Numbered from the stretch's first letter, positions 24,810 to 33,482 are shown. The stretch is 49,564 nucleotides of DNA from Bacteroides sp. (GCA_019414665.1 DXLO01000019.1:1-49564), one strand, 5' to 3'. The notes: a model not told the origin generated them from the sequence alone. Numbers and translations are program-made.

Positions 24810-26237
24810 TTATCGGGGTTCTAAAATTTGTTCAATATGTTGTTCGCGGTGTATCAGGTGGATGCGTACACCGAATTTTTCGTTCAAGTGGTGCGCTACG
24901 TGTTCTGCCGAATATACGGAACGGTGCTGTCCTCCGGTACAGCCGAAGCAAATAGAGAGGTTGGTAAACCCTCTTTCTAGAAAGCGCTGTACATGAGCAT
25001 CAGCTAGTGCGTCTACGTGTTCCAGAAATTGGAGTATTTCACCGTCCTGTTCCAGAAAGTCGATGACCGGTTTGTCGCGTCCGGTCAGTTGCTTGTATTG
25101 TTCGTACTTTCCCGGATTGTGCACGGCACGGCAGTCGAATACATATCCGCCTCCGTTCCCTGACGGGTCTTCGGGAATACCTTTCTTATACGAAAAACTC
25201 ATTACGCGTACGGTGAGTTTCCTTCTGTTTCGTATGCTGGCAAACTGGGGAAGTTCTGTCAGTTTGCGTAGCATGAGGCATAAGTAGGGATATTCAGGAA
25301 AATCTGTTTCCAGCAGTTGACGGAGATTTTCGATGGCATACGGTACACTTTGTATGAAATGTGCCTTTTTCTCAAAATATCCACGGAAACCGTATGCGCC
25401 TAGAACTTGCAGAGTACGGAACAGTACAAAGTGACGGAGGGTGGTGAGGAACTGCTCCTTATCAATCGTGTGATAGGGGCGAAGAGCATCGAGGTACTCA
25501 TCCAGAAGCTCCTGACGGAGCGAATCGGGATAGTTTGCTTTTGCCTGCCAGAGGAAAGAAGCCACATCGTAATAGAAAGGTCCCTTGCGTCCTCCCTGAA
25601 AATCGATAAAGTACGGTTTTCCTTCCCGTATCATGACATTGCGGCTCTGAAAATCACGGTACATGAATACCTGTGGTTCTATCTGAAGAAGGGTATCTGC
25701 CATACGTTCGAAATCATCTTCCAGCAGATTTTCCTGAAACTCCAGTCCGGTAGCTTTAAGAAAACAATATTTGAAATAGTTCAGGTCCCACAAAACGCTG
25801 CGGCGGTTGAATGTTGCCAGCGGGTAGCAATAACTGAAGTCCATGTCCTTGCTTCCCTCAAACTGTATCTGTGGAAGCAGGCGGATAGTTCGTTTCAATA
25901 TATTTGTTTCTTCATCACTGAAGTTACCGCTTTCTCTTCCTTGTTTAATAAGTTGGAACAGCGAGATATCTCCCAAGTCATCTTGCAGGTAGGCCGACTG
26001 GTCGGTTGCTTCGGCAAGTATACGGGGTACGGGCAAACCTTTTTGTGAGAAATGTCTGGCCATGTAGATAAATGCACGATTTTCTTCGGTGGAGGTTCCA
26101 TATACACCGATGAGGCTTTCCTTGCCTTTCAAGCGAAAGTATTTGCGATTGGAGCCTGCTCCCGGCAAAGGTTCGATACTTGTTGGAGCTTCTCCAGTAT
26201 ATGATTGATAAAGTTGTGCGAGTAATTCAGTATTCAT
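24810..26237 (-). CDS. amgK: AmgK-like sugar kinase fused to a RapZ C-terminal domain
   Basis: A 475-residue fusion. Residues about 5-330 form an aminoglycoside-phosphotransferase-type kinase: GSNRKYFRL loop (28-36), catalytic loop YRDFQSRNVM (Asp195, Asn200) and metal motif IDFQGG (Asp212), closest in pattern to AmgK, which phosphorylates MurNAc/GlcNAc at the anomeric position. Residues about 340-475 match the RapZ C-terminal domain (SFSYKKGIP, GYVFDCRAVHNP, CFGCTGGQHRSV at 430-441). In E. coli RapZ that domain binds glucosamine-6-phosphate and the RNA/RNase E machinery. The RapZ P-loop domain is absent. No stop or frameshift lies between the domains. MurU follows after four bases. Feedback sensing of amino-sugar phosphate by the kinase is inference. 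Confidence 0.85.
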   Translation of the reverse strand: MNTELLAQLYQSYTGEAPTSIEPLPGAGSNRKYFRLKGKESLIGVYGTSTEENRAFIYMARHFSQKGLPVPRILAEATDQSAYLQDDLGDISLFQLIKQGRESGNFSDEETNILKRTIRLLPQIQFEGSKDMDFSYCYPLATFNRRSVLWDLNYFKYCFLKATGLEFQENLLEDDFERMADTLLQIEPQVFMYRDFQSRNVMIREGKPYFIDFQGGRKGPFYYDVASFLWQAKANYPDSLRQELLDEYLDALRPYHTIDKEQFLTTLRHFVLFRTLQVLGAYGFRGYFEKKAHFIQSVPYAIENLRQLLETDFPEYPYLCLMLRKLTELPQFASIRNRRKLTVRVMSFSYKKGIPEDPSGNGGGYVFDCRAVHNPGKYEQYKQLTGRDKPVIDFLEQDGEILQFLEHVDALADAHVQRFLERGFTNLSICFGCTGGQHRSVYSAEHVAHHLNEKFGVRIHLIHREQHIEQILEPR

Positions 26238-26272
26238 ACTATCTTTTATTACATAAACTTATAATACAAGGA

Positions 26273-26280
26273 CAAAGATA
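26273..26280 (-). promoter_or_regulatory. -7 promoter element for the amgK-murU operon
   Basis: Minus-strand TATCTTTG, 35 bases before the ATG at 26237. It lies just after the terminator of the tRNA genes. The -33 box is poor. Confidence 0.55.
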
Positions 26281-26304
26281 GATATAAAAAGCTGAAAGAA
26301 AGAA

Positions 26305-26348
26305 AGGGATAAAAAGAAAAAGGTCTGAACAGAAACTGCTCAGACCTT
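26305..26348 (-). terminator. Terminator of the tRNA-Glu transcript
   Basis: Perfect 9-bp arms 26320-26328 and 26340-26348, with a T-rich tail on the minus strand. The first base of the stem is the A of the encoded CCA end of the last tRNA, so there is no spacer. Confidence 0.85.
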
Positions 26349-26422
26349 GGTAGCCCGTGGGGGAATCGAACCCCCCTTTCAAGAATGAAAATCTTGCGTC
26401 CTAACCGATAGACGAACGGGCC
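26348..26422 (-). tRNA. tRNA-Glu (TTC), second copy in the transcript
   Basis: A 72-base cloverleaf plus encoded CCA. Acceptor arms GGCCCGT/ACGGGCT (G-U at the first pair), anticodon stem CAAGA/TCTTG around TTTTCAT (anticodon TTC), and T-arm GGGGG/CCCCC with loop TTCGATT are all visible on the minus strand. It is identical in its mature part to the copy 110 bases upstream. Confidence 0.97.
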
Positions 26423-26457
26423 ATCCTTATACATCGGATTAACCGTATGTTTTGTTT

Positions 26458-26532
26458 TGGTAGCCCGTGGGGGAATCGAACCCCCCTTTCAAGAATGAAA
26501 ATCTTGCGTCCTAACCGATAGACGAACGGGCC
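26458..26532 (-). tRNA. tRNA-Glu (TTC), first copy in the transcript
   Basis: Identical cloverleaf to the neighbouring copy, with encoded CCA, anticodon TTC. It is transcribed first, from the promoter at 26572-26601; the spacer to the next copy is 35 bases. The tandem pair likely serves the high demand for Glu-tRNA (translation and tetrapyrrole synthesis). Confidence 0.97.
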
Positions 26533-26571
26533 ATCCTTTGTTTGTGTTGAGGTGTTTCTCAATCACGGGTG

Positions 26572-26601
26572 CAAAGGTACGCATTATTTTTGAATCTGCA
26601 A
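26572..26601 (-). promoter_or_regulatory. Promoter of the tRNA-Glu genes
   Basis: Minus-strand TACCTTTG (26572-26579) with TTGC at 26598-26601, 18 bases between. This is the same arrangement as the GGGtGRT operon promoter and among the best promoters in the window. Confidence 0.75.
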
Positions 26602-26611
26602 GTGTTTTGCA

Positions 26612-26664
26612 CAAAAAAATGCAGAAAAATGCATATTTTTTTCTTTTTCCCCTTCTGAAAGGGG
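26612..26664 (-). terminator. Terminator of the TrpB2-AGCS operon
   Basis: On the minus strand a CCCCTT/AAGGGG hairpin (26649-26664) is followed by ATGCA/TGCAT (26619-26623 with 26630-26634), extended by A/T pairs and a run of T. It lies between the transporter stop and the tRNA promoter. Confidence 0.6.
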
Positions 26665-26707
26665 TAAAAAAGGGGAAAACTGCTTTGTGCAGGTAGCGTT
26701 TTATGAA

Positions 26708-28072
26708 TTATAGATCTTCCGGATCGGCAGTATCTTCCAGTCTGTTTTCCCAAAGGTATTTTTGTGTTTCTTTGACGGCAACTCCCGATAAGAAGATGAG
26801 GGAAATCAGATTAGGAACTGCCATCAGTGCGTTTACGCTGTCGGCAATGTTCCATACTGCTTGTAAATTCATGGTGGAACCAAAGTAAATGGATGAAATC
26901 CATATAACACGATATACTCGCAGGAGTTTTTTCCCTCCTAAATATTCGATGGCTTTTCCCGAGTAATATCCCCAGCCTAAAATGGTAGAAAAGGCAAAGG
27001 TTAGAATACCGATTGCCAGAATGCTGGTACCTACATAAGGAATTTTACCAAAGGCTGCTTTGGTCAATGCTCCACCTTGTGTATAATCGATGTCAGGAAA
27101 TGCGAGTACACTGGTAACCAGCACCAGTCCCGTCAGTGCACAGATAATGACGGTGTCCCAGAATGTTCCGGTAGAAGAAACCAGTGCCTGACGTACCGGG
27201 TTGCGAGTTTGTGCCGCTGCTGCCACAATAGGTGCCGAACCAAGTCCGGATTCGTTGGAGAAAAGTCCGCGGGCAATACCGTAACGTGCTGCGAGCATGA
27301 CACTCGTTCCTAGAAATCCTCCTCCTGCGGCATGTGGAGTAAACGCAGAACTGATGATGAGTTTGAAGGCTTCTCCCAAATAGGCGTGGTTCAGAATGAG
27401 GATATAAATACATCCTCCTATATAGAGGATAGCCATCAGAGGGACCAGCGTCATACATACACGGGCAATACCTTTTACCCCGAAGAAGATAACCAGTGCG
27501 ATGCCTAGTGCCACTACTATACCGGTGATATGTTCGCTTACTCCGTATGTTTCTTGCATCAGCAAAGCTATCGAGTTAGCTTGTACTGTACTTCCGATAC
27601 CGAATGCTGCCATGGCTGTAAAGATGCAGAATAAAATGCCCAGCCATTTTTGCTTCAGTCCTCGTTCCAGTGCGTACATCGGACCACCAAGCATTTCTCC
27701 GCTGGATGTTTTTACGCGGTATTTAATGGCAAGGAGCCCTTCGGCATATTTTGTGGCAATTCCGAAAACTCCGGTCAGCCAGCACCAGAATACGGCACCG
27801 GGACCTCCGAATGCAACGGCAGTCGCCACACCGATGATGTTTCCTGTTCCAATAGTTGCTGCCAGTGAAGTGGCAAGCGCGCCGAATTGACTGACGTCGC
27901 CTTCAGAATCAGGATCTTTTTTAAAAGAAAGTCGTATAGCTGTAAATATTTTGCGTTGTGGAAACTTTAACCGTATGGTCAGAAAAATGTGAGTTCCCAG
28001 TAGTAATATAATCATCGGCCATCCCCAGAGAAAGGAGCTGACCGATGCCGTTATTTGTTCGAATAATTCCAT
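26708..28072 (-). CDS. Alanine/glycine:cation symporter (AGCS family)
   Basis: A 454-residue inner-membrane transporter with about 11 segments and the AGCS hallmarks: GALATSLAATIGTGNIIGVA (residues 64-83), FGGPGAVFWCWLTGVFG, GEMLGGPMYALERGL, and FSNESGLGSAPIVAAAAQT. It takes up small neutral amino acids (alanine, glycine, possibly serine) with sodium. The start is 16 bases after the TrpB2 stop with no promoter between, so it is the second gene of that operon; the pairing hints that the amino acid imported may matter to TrpB2, but this is inference. Confidence 0.92.
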   Translation of the reverse strand: MELFEQITASVSSFLWGWPMIILLLGTHIFLTIRLKFPQRKIFTAIRLSFKKDPDSEGDVSQFGALATSLAATIGTGNIIGVATAVAFGGPGAVFWCWLTGVFGIATKYAEGLLAIKYRVKTSSGEMLGGPMYALERGLKQKWLGILFCIFTAMAAFGIGSTVQANSIALLMQETYGVSEHITGIVVALGIALVIFFGVKGIARVCMTLVPLMAILYIGGCIYILILNHAYLGEAFKLIISSAFTPHAAGGGFLGTSVMLAARYGIARGLFSNESGLGSAPIVAAAAQTRNPVRQALVSSTGTFWDTVIICALTGLVLVTSVLAFPDIDYTQGGALTKAAFGKIPYVGTSILAIGILTFAFSTILGWGYYSGKAIEYLGGKKLLRVYRVIWISSIYFGSTMNLQAVWNIADSVNALMAVPNLISLIFLSGVAVKETQKYLWENRLEDTADPEDL

Positions 28073-28088
28073 GCAAATATTAAAATCG

Positions 28089-29459
28089 TTAAGGTTGCAT
28101 TGTTTCTACTTCACCCAAGCTTTTTTCGATGTCTTTATCTGTCAATGTATAGTTGGTTAAGTTTCCAGATAAATATTGGTCGTATGCACTCATATCTATC
28201 AGACCGTGCCCGGATAGGTTAAACAGAATAACCTTTTCTTCGCCCGTTTCCTTACATTTGTTGGCCTCTTGTATGGCAGCAGCAATGGCGTGACACGATT
28301 CAGGGGCAGGGATGATGCCTTCGGCACGGGCAAACAGACATCCGGCTTCGAATGTTTCCAGTTGCTGTATGTCTACGGCTTCCATCAAATGATCTTTCAA
28401 AAGTTGTGATACGATAACTCCTGCTCCATGGTAACGCAATCCACCCGCATGAATGTTGGCAGGTGTAAAGTTATGTCCCAGTGTAAACATCGGCAGAAGA
28501 GGAGTATATCCGGCTTCATCACCGAAGTCGTATTCAAACTTTCCTCTTGTCAGTTTCGGACAGGAAGCCGGTTCGGCAGCTACGTAACGGGTTTGTTTTC
28601 CTTCCAGAATAGTATGACGCATGAAGGGGAAGCAGATGCCTCCAAAGTTTGAACCTCCACCAAAACATCCGATGATGATATCTGGATATTCGCCGGCCAT
28701 TTCCATCTGTTTTTCTGCTTCCAGACCAATGATGGTTTGATGAAGCGTTACATGGCTCAGTACAGATCCTAATGTATACTTACAGTTCGGAGTTGTACGT
28801 GCCAGTTCGATGGCTTCGGAAATGGCTGTACCCAGTGATCCCTGGTGATTAGGATACTTGGTCAATATATTTTTTCCGGCGCGTGTTGACATAGAAGGTG
28901 AAGGAGTAACCTGTGCTCCGAAAGTCTGCATGATGCTGCGTCGGTATGGCTTCTGTTCATAACTGATTTTTACCTGATAAACGGCAGCCTCCAGTCCGAA
29001 TACTTTTGCGGCATACGAAAGGGCTGCTCCCCATTGTCCGGCTCCGGTTTCGGTTGTAATATTGCTGACACCTTCTTTTTTACAGTAATAAGCCTGTGCC
29101 AGTGCAGAGTTCAGTTTATGCGAGCCAATAGGGCTGACACTTTCGTTCTTGAAATAGATATGTGCCGGTGTTCCTAAAGCTTTTTCCAGACCATATGCAC
29201 GAACCAACGGAGTACTTCGATAATACTTGTACATCTCACGTACTTCTTCAGGAATTTCTATCCATGTATCAGTCTGGTTAAGCTCCTGATGGCATAACTC
29301 TTTTGCAAAAATAGGATACAAATCTTCCGGTTTAAGCGGTTCGCGTGTAGCTGGATTCAGAGGAGGCATGGGTTTGTTTTTCATGTCTGCCTGAATATTA
29401 TACCAATATTTAGGAATTTCATCTTCCGGTAAAATGAATCTTTTCTGTTTATTGCTCAT
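28089..29459 (-). CDS. TrpB2-type tryptophan synthase beta-like PLP enzyme
   Basis: A 456-residue PLP enzyme of the TrpB2 group, longer than ordinary TrpB (about 400). Visible: N-terminal extension FILPEDEIPKYWYNIQAD, PLP lysine in IGSHKLNSALAQ (Lys115), catalytic Glu137 in TETGAGQWG, phosphate loop CFGGGSNFGG, and NIHAGGLRYHG. It condenses indole with serine to tryptophan without needing an alpha subunit; some relatives prefer other acceptors. The ATG at 29459 is chosen over an upstream frame start at 29516, which overlaps the promoter. No trpA or other trp genes are near; the partner gene is an AGCS transporter. Confidence 0.9.
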   Translation of the reverse strand: MSNKQKRFILPEDEIPKYWYNIQADMKNKPMPPLNPATREPLKPEDLYPIFAKELCHQELNQTDTWIEIPEEVREMYKYYRSTPLVRAYGLEKALGTPAHIYFKNESVSPIGSHKLNSALAQAYYCKKEGVSNITTETGAGQWGAALSYAAKVFGLEAAVYQVKISYEQKPYRRSIMQTFGAQVTPSPSMSTRAGKNILTKYPNHQGSLGTAISEAIELARTTPNCKYTLGSVLSHVTLHQTIIGLEAEKQMEMAGEYPDIIIGCFGGGSNFGGICFPFMRHTILEGKQTRYVAAEPASCPKLTRGKFEYDFGDEAGYTPLLPMFTLGHNFTPANIHAGGLRYHGAGVIVSQLLKDHLMEAVDIQQLETFEAGCLFARAEGIIPAPESCHAIAAAIQEANKCKETGEEKVILFNLSGHGLIDMSAYDQYLSGNLTNYTLTDKDIEKSLGEVETMQP

Positions 29460-29485
29460 AAATGTTTGCTTTTTGATTGATTTTT

Positions 29486-29516
29486 CAAAAATAAGTAAAA
29501 TAATGTAATATTGCAA
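29486..29516 (-). promoter_or_regulatory. Promoter of the TrpB2-AGCS operon
   Basis: Minus-strand TATTTTTG (29486-29493) and TTGC (29513-29516), 19 bases apart, about 27 bases before the start codon. Confidence 0.65.
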
Positions 29517-29563
29517 CCGTTTTTGCTTTTTATTTGTTATTTTGATGTTTTTATGCCTTAAAA

Positions 29564-29573
29564 CCGTGCACGG
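29564..29573. promoter_or_regulatory. Perfect palindrome CCGTGCACGG between divergent operons
   Basis: A ten-base perfect palindrome in the AT-rich gap between TrpB2 (-) and trkH (+), 70 bases upstream of the TrpB2 -7 box. It could be an operator. Apart from this, the two promoters and the palindrome at 29715, nothing is seen in 29460-29777. Confidence 0.3.
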
Positions 29574-29714
29574 CGTTTCTTGAACATAAGTAGATGATAG
29601 CTTGTTTTAATGAAAGTTTTTCTTCAGAAAGATCTATTCAGAGTATAAGATGATGTTGACTTTACTAATAGAGTAGATGGGGAAAAACAAATATGTAATA
29701 AAGTCATGCTTTTA

Positions 29715-29745
29715 ATCGGAAAACCGATAATTATAAATACATTTG
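29715..29745 (+). promoter_or_regulatory. trkH: trkH promoter with an overlapping palindrome
   Basis: The -7 box TACATTTG is at 29738-29745. ATCGG (29715-29719) and CCGAT (29724-29728) form a palindrome with four A between, placed where the -33 element should be, so a bound regulator would block or replace that contact. Confidence 0.5.
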
Positions 29746-29777
29746 CGTGCAAGTATTAATATAAAAACAGTTTTAGT

Positions 29778-31610
29778 ATGGATTCTTTAGAAAGGCTCTT
29801 GCTTTATCGTAAGAAACTGATATTACCTCGTATTTATCAAGTCATAAATTGGTTCATGTGGATTACGTATTTTTGCGCAATCCTGTTTTTGGCTACTTTG
29901 GTTTATGAACATGGATTTATGATTTCATCGGATGAGGCAAAGGCTATTCGTATTATATATAAGAGTGTATGGATTGTTTTTTTGCTGTCGGCTACAGTGC
30001 AGATTGTTTTTCAATCAGATGAGGACGGACAGAAAAATACATTTTGGTCATGGGTAATTAATGTCTTGCTGTATCTGACTTTACTTCCTGTGCTGTTCAA
30101 GAAACCGGATGCTGGAGATGAAGGAGTTTATTGGACATGGATGTTCTTTCATAGTCATTATTATCGGATAGCTATTTTATTATTATATTCTTTATTACAG
30201 TTGTCCAGTAGCTTGGTACGATTGTTGGGCAGGCGTACCAATCCTTCTCTTATTTTAGCTTCCAGCTTTTTGGTTATAATATTTATTGGGGCTGGATTGT
30301 TGATGCTTCCCAGAGCAACTTATCATGGAATTTCGTGGATAGATGCATTGTTTACTGCAACTAGTGCTACGTGTGTTACCGGACTGGTTTCGGTTGATGT
30401 TCCGTCTACCTTTACACTGGAAGGACAAATTATTATCATTTTGCTTATCCAGATAGGAGGATTGGGAGTTATGACACTGACAAGTTTTTTTGCCATGTTT
30501 TTTATGGGAAATACTTCTTTATATAATCAGCTGGTAGTTGGCGATATGATAAGTTCTAATTCATTGAATTCTCTTTTATCCACCTTATTATATATTCTAG
30601 GATTCACATTAGCTATCGAAGGTATTGGTATGGTGATTATCTGGTATTCTATACACAATACTCTGGGAATGACGTTGCAACAGGAAATATATTTTGCAGC
30701 CTTCCATTCGGTTTCAGCATTTTGTAATGCCGGATTTTCTACTTTGCCGGGTAACTTAGGAAATGCGGCGGTTATGCAAAACCATAACTTGCTTTTTATA
30801 ACCGTTTCATTCCTGATTATTTTGGGAGGTATTGGTTTCCCTATTTTGGTGAATCTGAAAGAAACGCTTTTTTATTATTTACGTTATCTGAAATGGAAGT
30901 GTTTCGGGCGTTCATCTCATTTTCCCAAACAGGTCCATTTATATAATTTGAATACACGTATTGTTTTGATAATGACAGCTATTTTGCTTGTGTTGGGTAC
31001 ATTGGCTATTGCTCTTTACGAGTGGAACAATGCATTTTCTGGCATGGAAGTTACAGATAAATGGGTACATGCTTTCTTCAATGCGACATGTCCGCGTACG
31101 GCTGGATTTGTCAGTGTCGGGCTGACTACGCTGTCTACACAGACTTTGTTGCTGATGATTATACTGATGATCATAGGAGGGGGTACGCAGTCTACCGCAG
31201 GTGGAGTAAAGATAAATGTGTTTGCTGTTATACTTCTGAATTTGTGGGCGGTCATTAGAGGAGCAAATCGGGTAACTATTTTCCAGAGAGAATTGTCGGA
31301 TGATTCGATCCGCCGCTCAAATGCAGTGCTTATGTTGTATCTTATCATTCTGTCTGCTGCAATTTTTGTCATGAGCATGTTAGAGCCCAAAGCATCTCTA
31401 ATGGCACTTACTTTTGAATGTGTATCGGCTTTGAGTACTGTGGGTTCCAGTCTGGATCTTACTCCTGTTTTGAGTACGGCTGGTAAATCGGTTATTATTT
31501 TACTGATGTTCATAGGCCGTGTAGGAGCTTTTACCTTGTTGCTGGGACTGATTAAACAAGTAAAAAAGCGTAATTATAAATATCCAAGTGATAACATTAT
31601 AATAAATTGA
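29778..31610 (+). CDS. trkH: TrkH/KtrB potassium-uptake channel subunit
   Basis: A 610-residue membrane protein with the four selectivity-filter segments of the superfamily: TSATCVTGLVSVDVP, SVSAFCNAGFSTLPG, NATCPRTAGFVSVGL and VSALSTVGSSLDLTP. An extra region of about 150 residues with four hydrophobic stretches precedes the first repeat, as is usual in Bacteroidota versions. It moves potassium into the cell with the cytosolic gate protein TrkA, whose gene starts three bases after its stop. Confidence 0.95.
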   Translation: MDSLERLLLYRKKLILPRIYQVINWFMWITYFCAILFLATLVYEHGFMISSDEAKAIRIIYKSVWIVFLLSATVQIVFQSDEDGQKNTFWSWVINVLLYLTLLPVLFKKPDAGDEGVYWTWMFFHSHYYRIAILLLYSLLQLSSSLVRLLGRRTNPSLILASSFLVIIFIGAGLLMLPRATYHGISWIDALFTATSATCVTGLVSVDVPSTFTLEGQIIIILLIQIGGLGVMTLTSFFAMFFMGNTSLYNQLVVGDMISSNSLNSLLSTLLYILGFTLAIEGIGMVIIWYSIHNTLGMTLQQEIYFAAFHSVSAFCNAGFSTLPGNLGNAAVMQNHNLLFITVSFLIILGGIGFPILVNLKETLFYYLRYLKWKCFGRSSHFPKQVHLYNLNTRIVLIMTAILLVLGTLAIALYEWNNAFSGMEVTDKWVHAFFNATCPRTAGFVSVGLTTLSTQTLLLMIILMIIGGGTQSTAGGVKINVFAVILLNLWAVIRGANRVTIFQRELSDDSIRRSNAVLMLYLIILSAAIFVMSMLEPKASLMALTFECVSALSTVGSSLDLTPVLSTAGKSVIILLMFIGRVGAFTLLLGLIKQVKKRNYKYPSDNIIIN

Positions 31611-31613
31611 TAT

Positions 31614-32303
31614 ATGAAATATATTGTAATAGGACTGGGAAATTATGGCGGAAAGCTTGCCGAGGAACTGACTGTTTTGGGGCATGAAGTCATAGGAGTG
31701 GATGTGAGGGAACATTATGTAGATCATTTGAAAGATAAGATTGCTACAGCTTTTGTTCTTGATGCAACCGATGAAATTGCACTTTCTGTTCTTCCATTAA
31801 AGAGTGTAGATGTCGTTATTGTAGCAATAGGTGAAGACCTGGGAGCTTCTGTACGCGTTGTATCGTTGTTGAAGAAAAACAAGGTAAAGCATATTTATGC
31901 CCGTGCGATAGATGATGTCCATAAAACTGTGCTTGAAGCTTTTTCGCTAGACCGTATTCTGACTCCGGAAAAAGAGGCAGCACGTATGTTGGTTCAGTTG
32001 TTGGAACTGAATGCATCAGTAGAACCATTTCAGATAGACGAGGAACATTATATTTTCAAGTTTAATGTACCTGCCAAATTAGCAGGATATGGCATCAATG
32101 AATTGCAGTTGGAAAAGGAATTCGATTTGAAGATTATTTCATTGATACGCGGAAAGAAGGCACAGAATTGCATTGGTATTTCTATTTTGGAAAGAGAAGT
32201 AGCCAATGAATTTCCTGAAGACTATATAATACAGCCCGAAGATGCATTGGTATGTTACGGACTGTATGCTAATTTCATGAAGTTCTGGAAATCTATCCGT
32301 TGA
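31614..32303 (+). CDS. trkA: TrkA/KtrA potassium-channel regulatory subunit
   Basis: A 229-residue cytosolic RCK protein. The N-terminal Rossmann domain starts YIVIGLGNYGGKLAEEL with the nucleotide-binding GLGNYG, and has VDVREHYVDHL at the adenosine-ribose acidic position; the TrkA-C domain follows from about residue 140 (FNVPAKLAGYGINELQLEK). One RCK unit, so KtrA-like rather than the double E. coli TrkA. It gates the TrkH subunit encoded just upstream in the same operon. Confidence 0.95.
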   Translation: MKYIVIGLGNYGGKLAEELTVLGHEVIGVDVREHYVDHLKDKIATAFVLDATDEIALSVLPLKSVDVVIVAIGEDLGASVRVVSLLKKNKVKHIYARAIDDVHKTVLEAFSLDRILTPEKEAARMLVQLLELNASVEPFQIDEEHYIFKFNVPAKLAGYGINELQLEKEFDLKIISLIRGKKAQNCIGISILEREVANEFPEDYIIQPEDALVCYGLYANFMKFWKSIR

Positions 32304-32332
32304 TTGAAAATTATATTCAAGAGGTAATGCCC

Positions 32333-33358
32333 TTAGTGGATATTTCTCTGGTTCAATGCCCGTTGGTAACGGCGGGCATTGGCAAGATGTTCGTTCCAGC
32401 TTTTGGCAAAGTTGTGTGTGCCAGAGAAATCTTCCTTCGCACACATATATAGATAATCATGCTTGGCGTAATTCAATACGCTTTCCAGTCCGTCGATAGA
32501 TGGTATGCGAATCGGTCCGGGAGGTAATCCTGCATGTTTATATGTATTATATGGACTATCTGTTTCCAGATGTTTATGCAGAATACGTTTAAGTCCAAAT
32601 TCTTGCAAGCCAAATTTTACAGTGGGGTCGGCCTGCAAGGGCATACCTGTGTGCAGGCGGTTGATATAAAGACCGGCTACCATTGGCTTTTCTGCCTTAT
32701 TAGCTGTTTCTTCTTCGACGATAGAAGCCAGAGTTGCCACTTCTTCGGGAGTAAAGCCGATACTTTTTGCTTTTTCCATCCGTTCCTTGTTCCAGAACCG
32801 GTCGTGTTCTTTTTTCATACGCTTGATAAAATCCTCAGCACTCATGGTCCAATACACTTCATATGTATTAGGAATGAAAAGAGCAGGAATCGTGTATTGA
32901 TTATATCCTAGCGTAGAACAATACGTACTGTCATTCAGCAAACTGGCGATAGAAGCTGAGTCCGTCATCAGACGTCGGGAAACGGATTTAGCCAATGCTC
33001 CGAGCGTACGTACACTGGGTACTGTCAGACGTATGGGAGTCTGATGTCCACTTTTCAGTTGGTGAAATATATGCCAAGTGTTATCAGTCGGTTTAAGTTT
33101 ATAGGCTCCCTCGTGAATGTTTTCAGCATAATTACTGCATGAAATGAGCATACGTAATCCGGTGATACCGGAGGTGTGGAAATCTTTCTTCAATTTTGTA
33201 TATACGGAGTCTATGTTATCGTCGCTGTCAATGTAGAGATAAGCAGCTTTCTCTATTTTGAGAGGAGTATTCAGTATTAATGTTTTGCAGGCAACGATAC
33301 CGATTAAAATCAATAAGACAATCGATCCGACGATATAAATAACTTTTTTATTTTTCAT
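32333..33358 (-). CDS. mltG: Endolytic murein transglycosylase MltG
   Basis: A 341-residue protein with one N-terminal membrane anchor (about 5-25), a LysM-like segment (YIDSDDNIDSVYTKLKKDF), and the YceG/MltG catalytic part with the Glu in ASIVEEETAN, then VAGLYINRLHTGMPLQADPTVKFG and the closing SPYNTYKHAGLPPGPI. It cleaves nascent glycan strands at the inner membrane. Short 29-base gap to convergent trkA. The promoter lies between it and clpB. Confidence 0.95.
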   Translation of the reverse strand: MKNKKVIYIVGSIVLLILIGIVACKTLILNTPLKIEKAAYLYIDSDDNIDSVYTKLKKDFHTSGITGLRMLISCSNYAENIHEGAYKLKPTDNTWHIFHQLKSGHQTPIRLTVPSVRTLGALAKSVSRRLMTDSASIASLLNDSTYCSTLGYNQYTIPALFIPNTYEVYWTMSAEDFIKRMKKEHDRFWNKERMEKAKSIGFTPEEVATLASIVEEETANKAEKPMVAGLYINRLHTGMPLQADPTVKFGLQEFGLKRILHKHLETDSPYNTYKHAGLPPGPIRIPSIDGLESVLNYAKHDYLYMCAKEDFSGTHNFAKSWNEHLANARRYQRALNQRNIH

Positions 33359-33379
33359 TCTTGCTTTATTTCAGTGCGG

Positions 33380-33411
33380 CAAAGATAGCTTATTTCTTCC
33401 ATTTGGACAAA
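33380..33411 (-). promoter_or_regulatory. mltG: mltG promoter
   Basis: Minus-strand TATCTTTG (33380-33387) and TTTG (33408-33411) at an exact 20-base spacing, a full consensus match. The -33 box directly abuts the clpB terminator. Confidence 0.8.
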
Positions 33412-33452
33412 AAGAAAAAGGGAGAGTATCGAAATACGATACTCTCCCTTTT
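33412..33452 (-). terminator. clpB terminator
   Basis: Perfect 16-bp arms 33416-33431 and 33437-33452 around a five-base loop, ending on the minus strand in a T-rich run. Confidence 0.92.
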
Positions 33453-33482
33453 AGGTAGTTTCTGGAAACCTGTATAAGTAGT

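Noticed and set aside
26249..26434. Open frame of 61 codons across the downstream tRNA-Glu
   Set aside because: It is a reading of the tRNA and its terminator.
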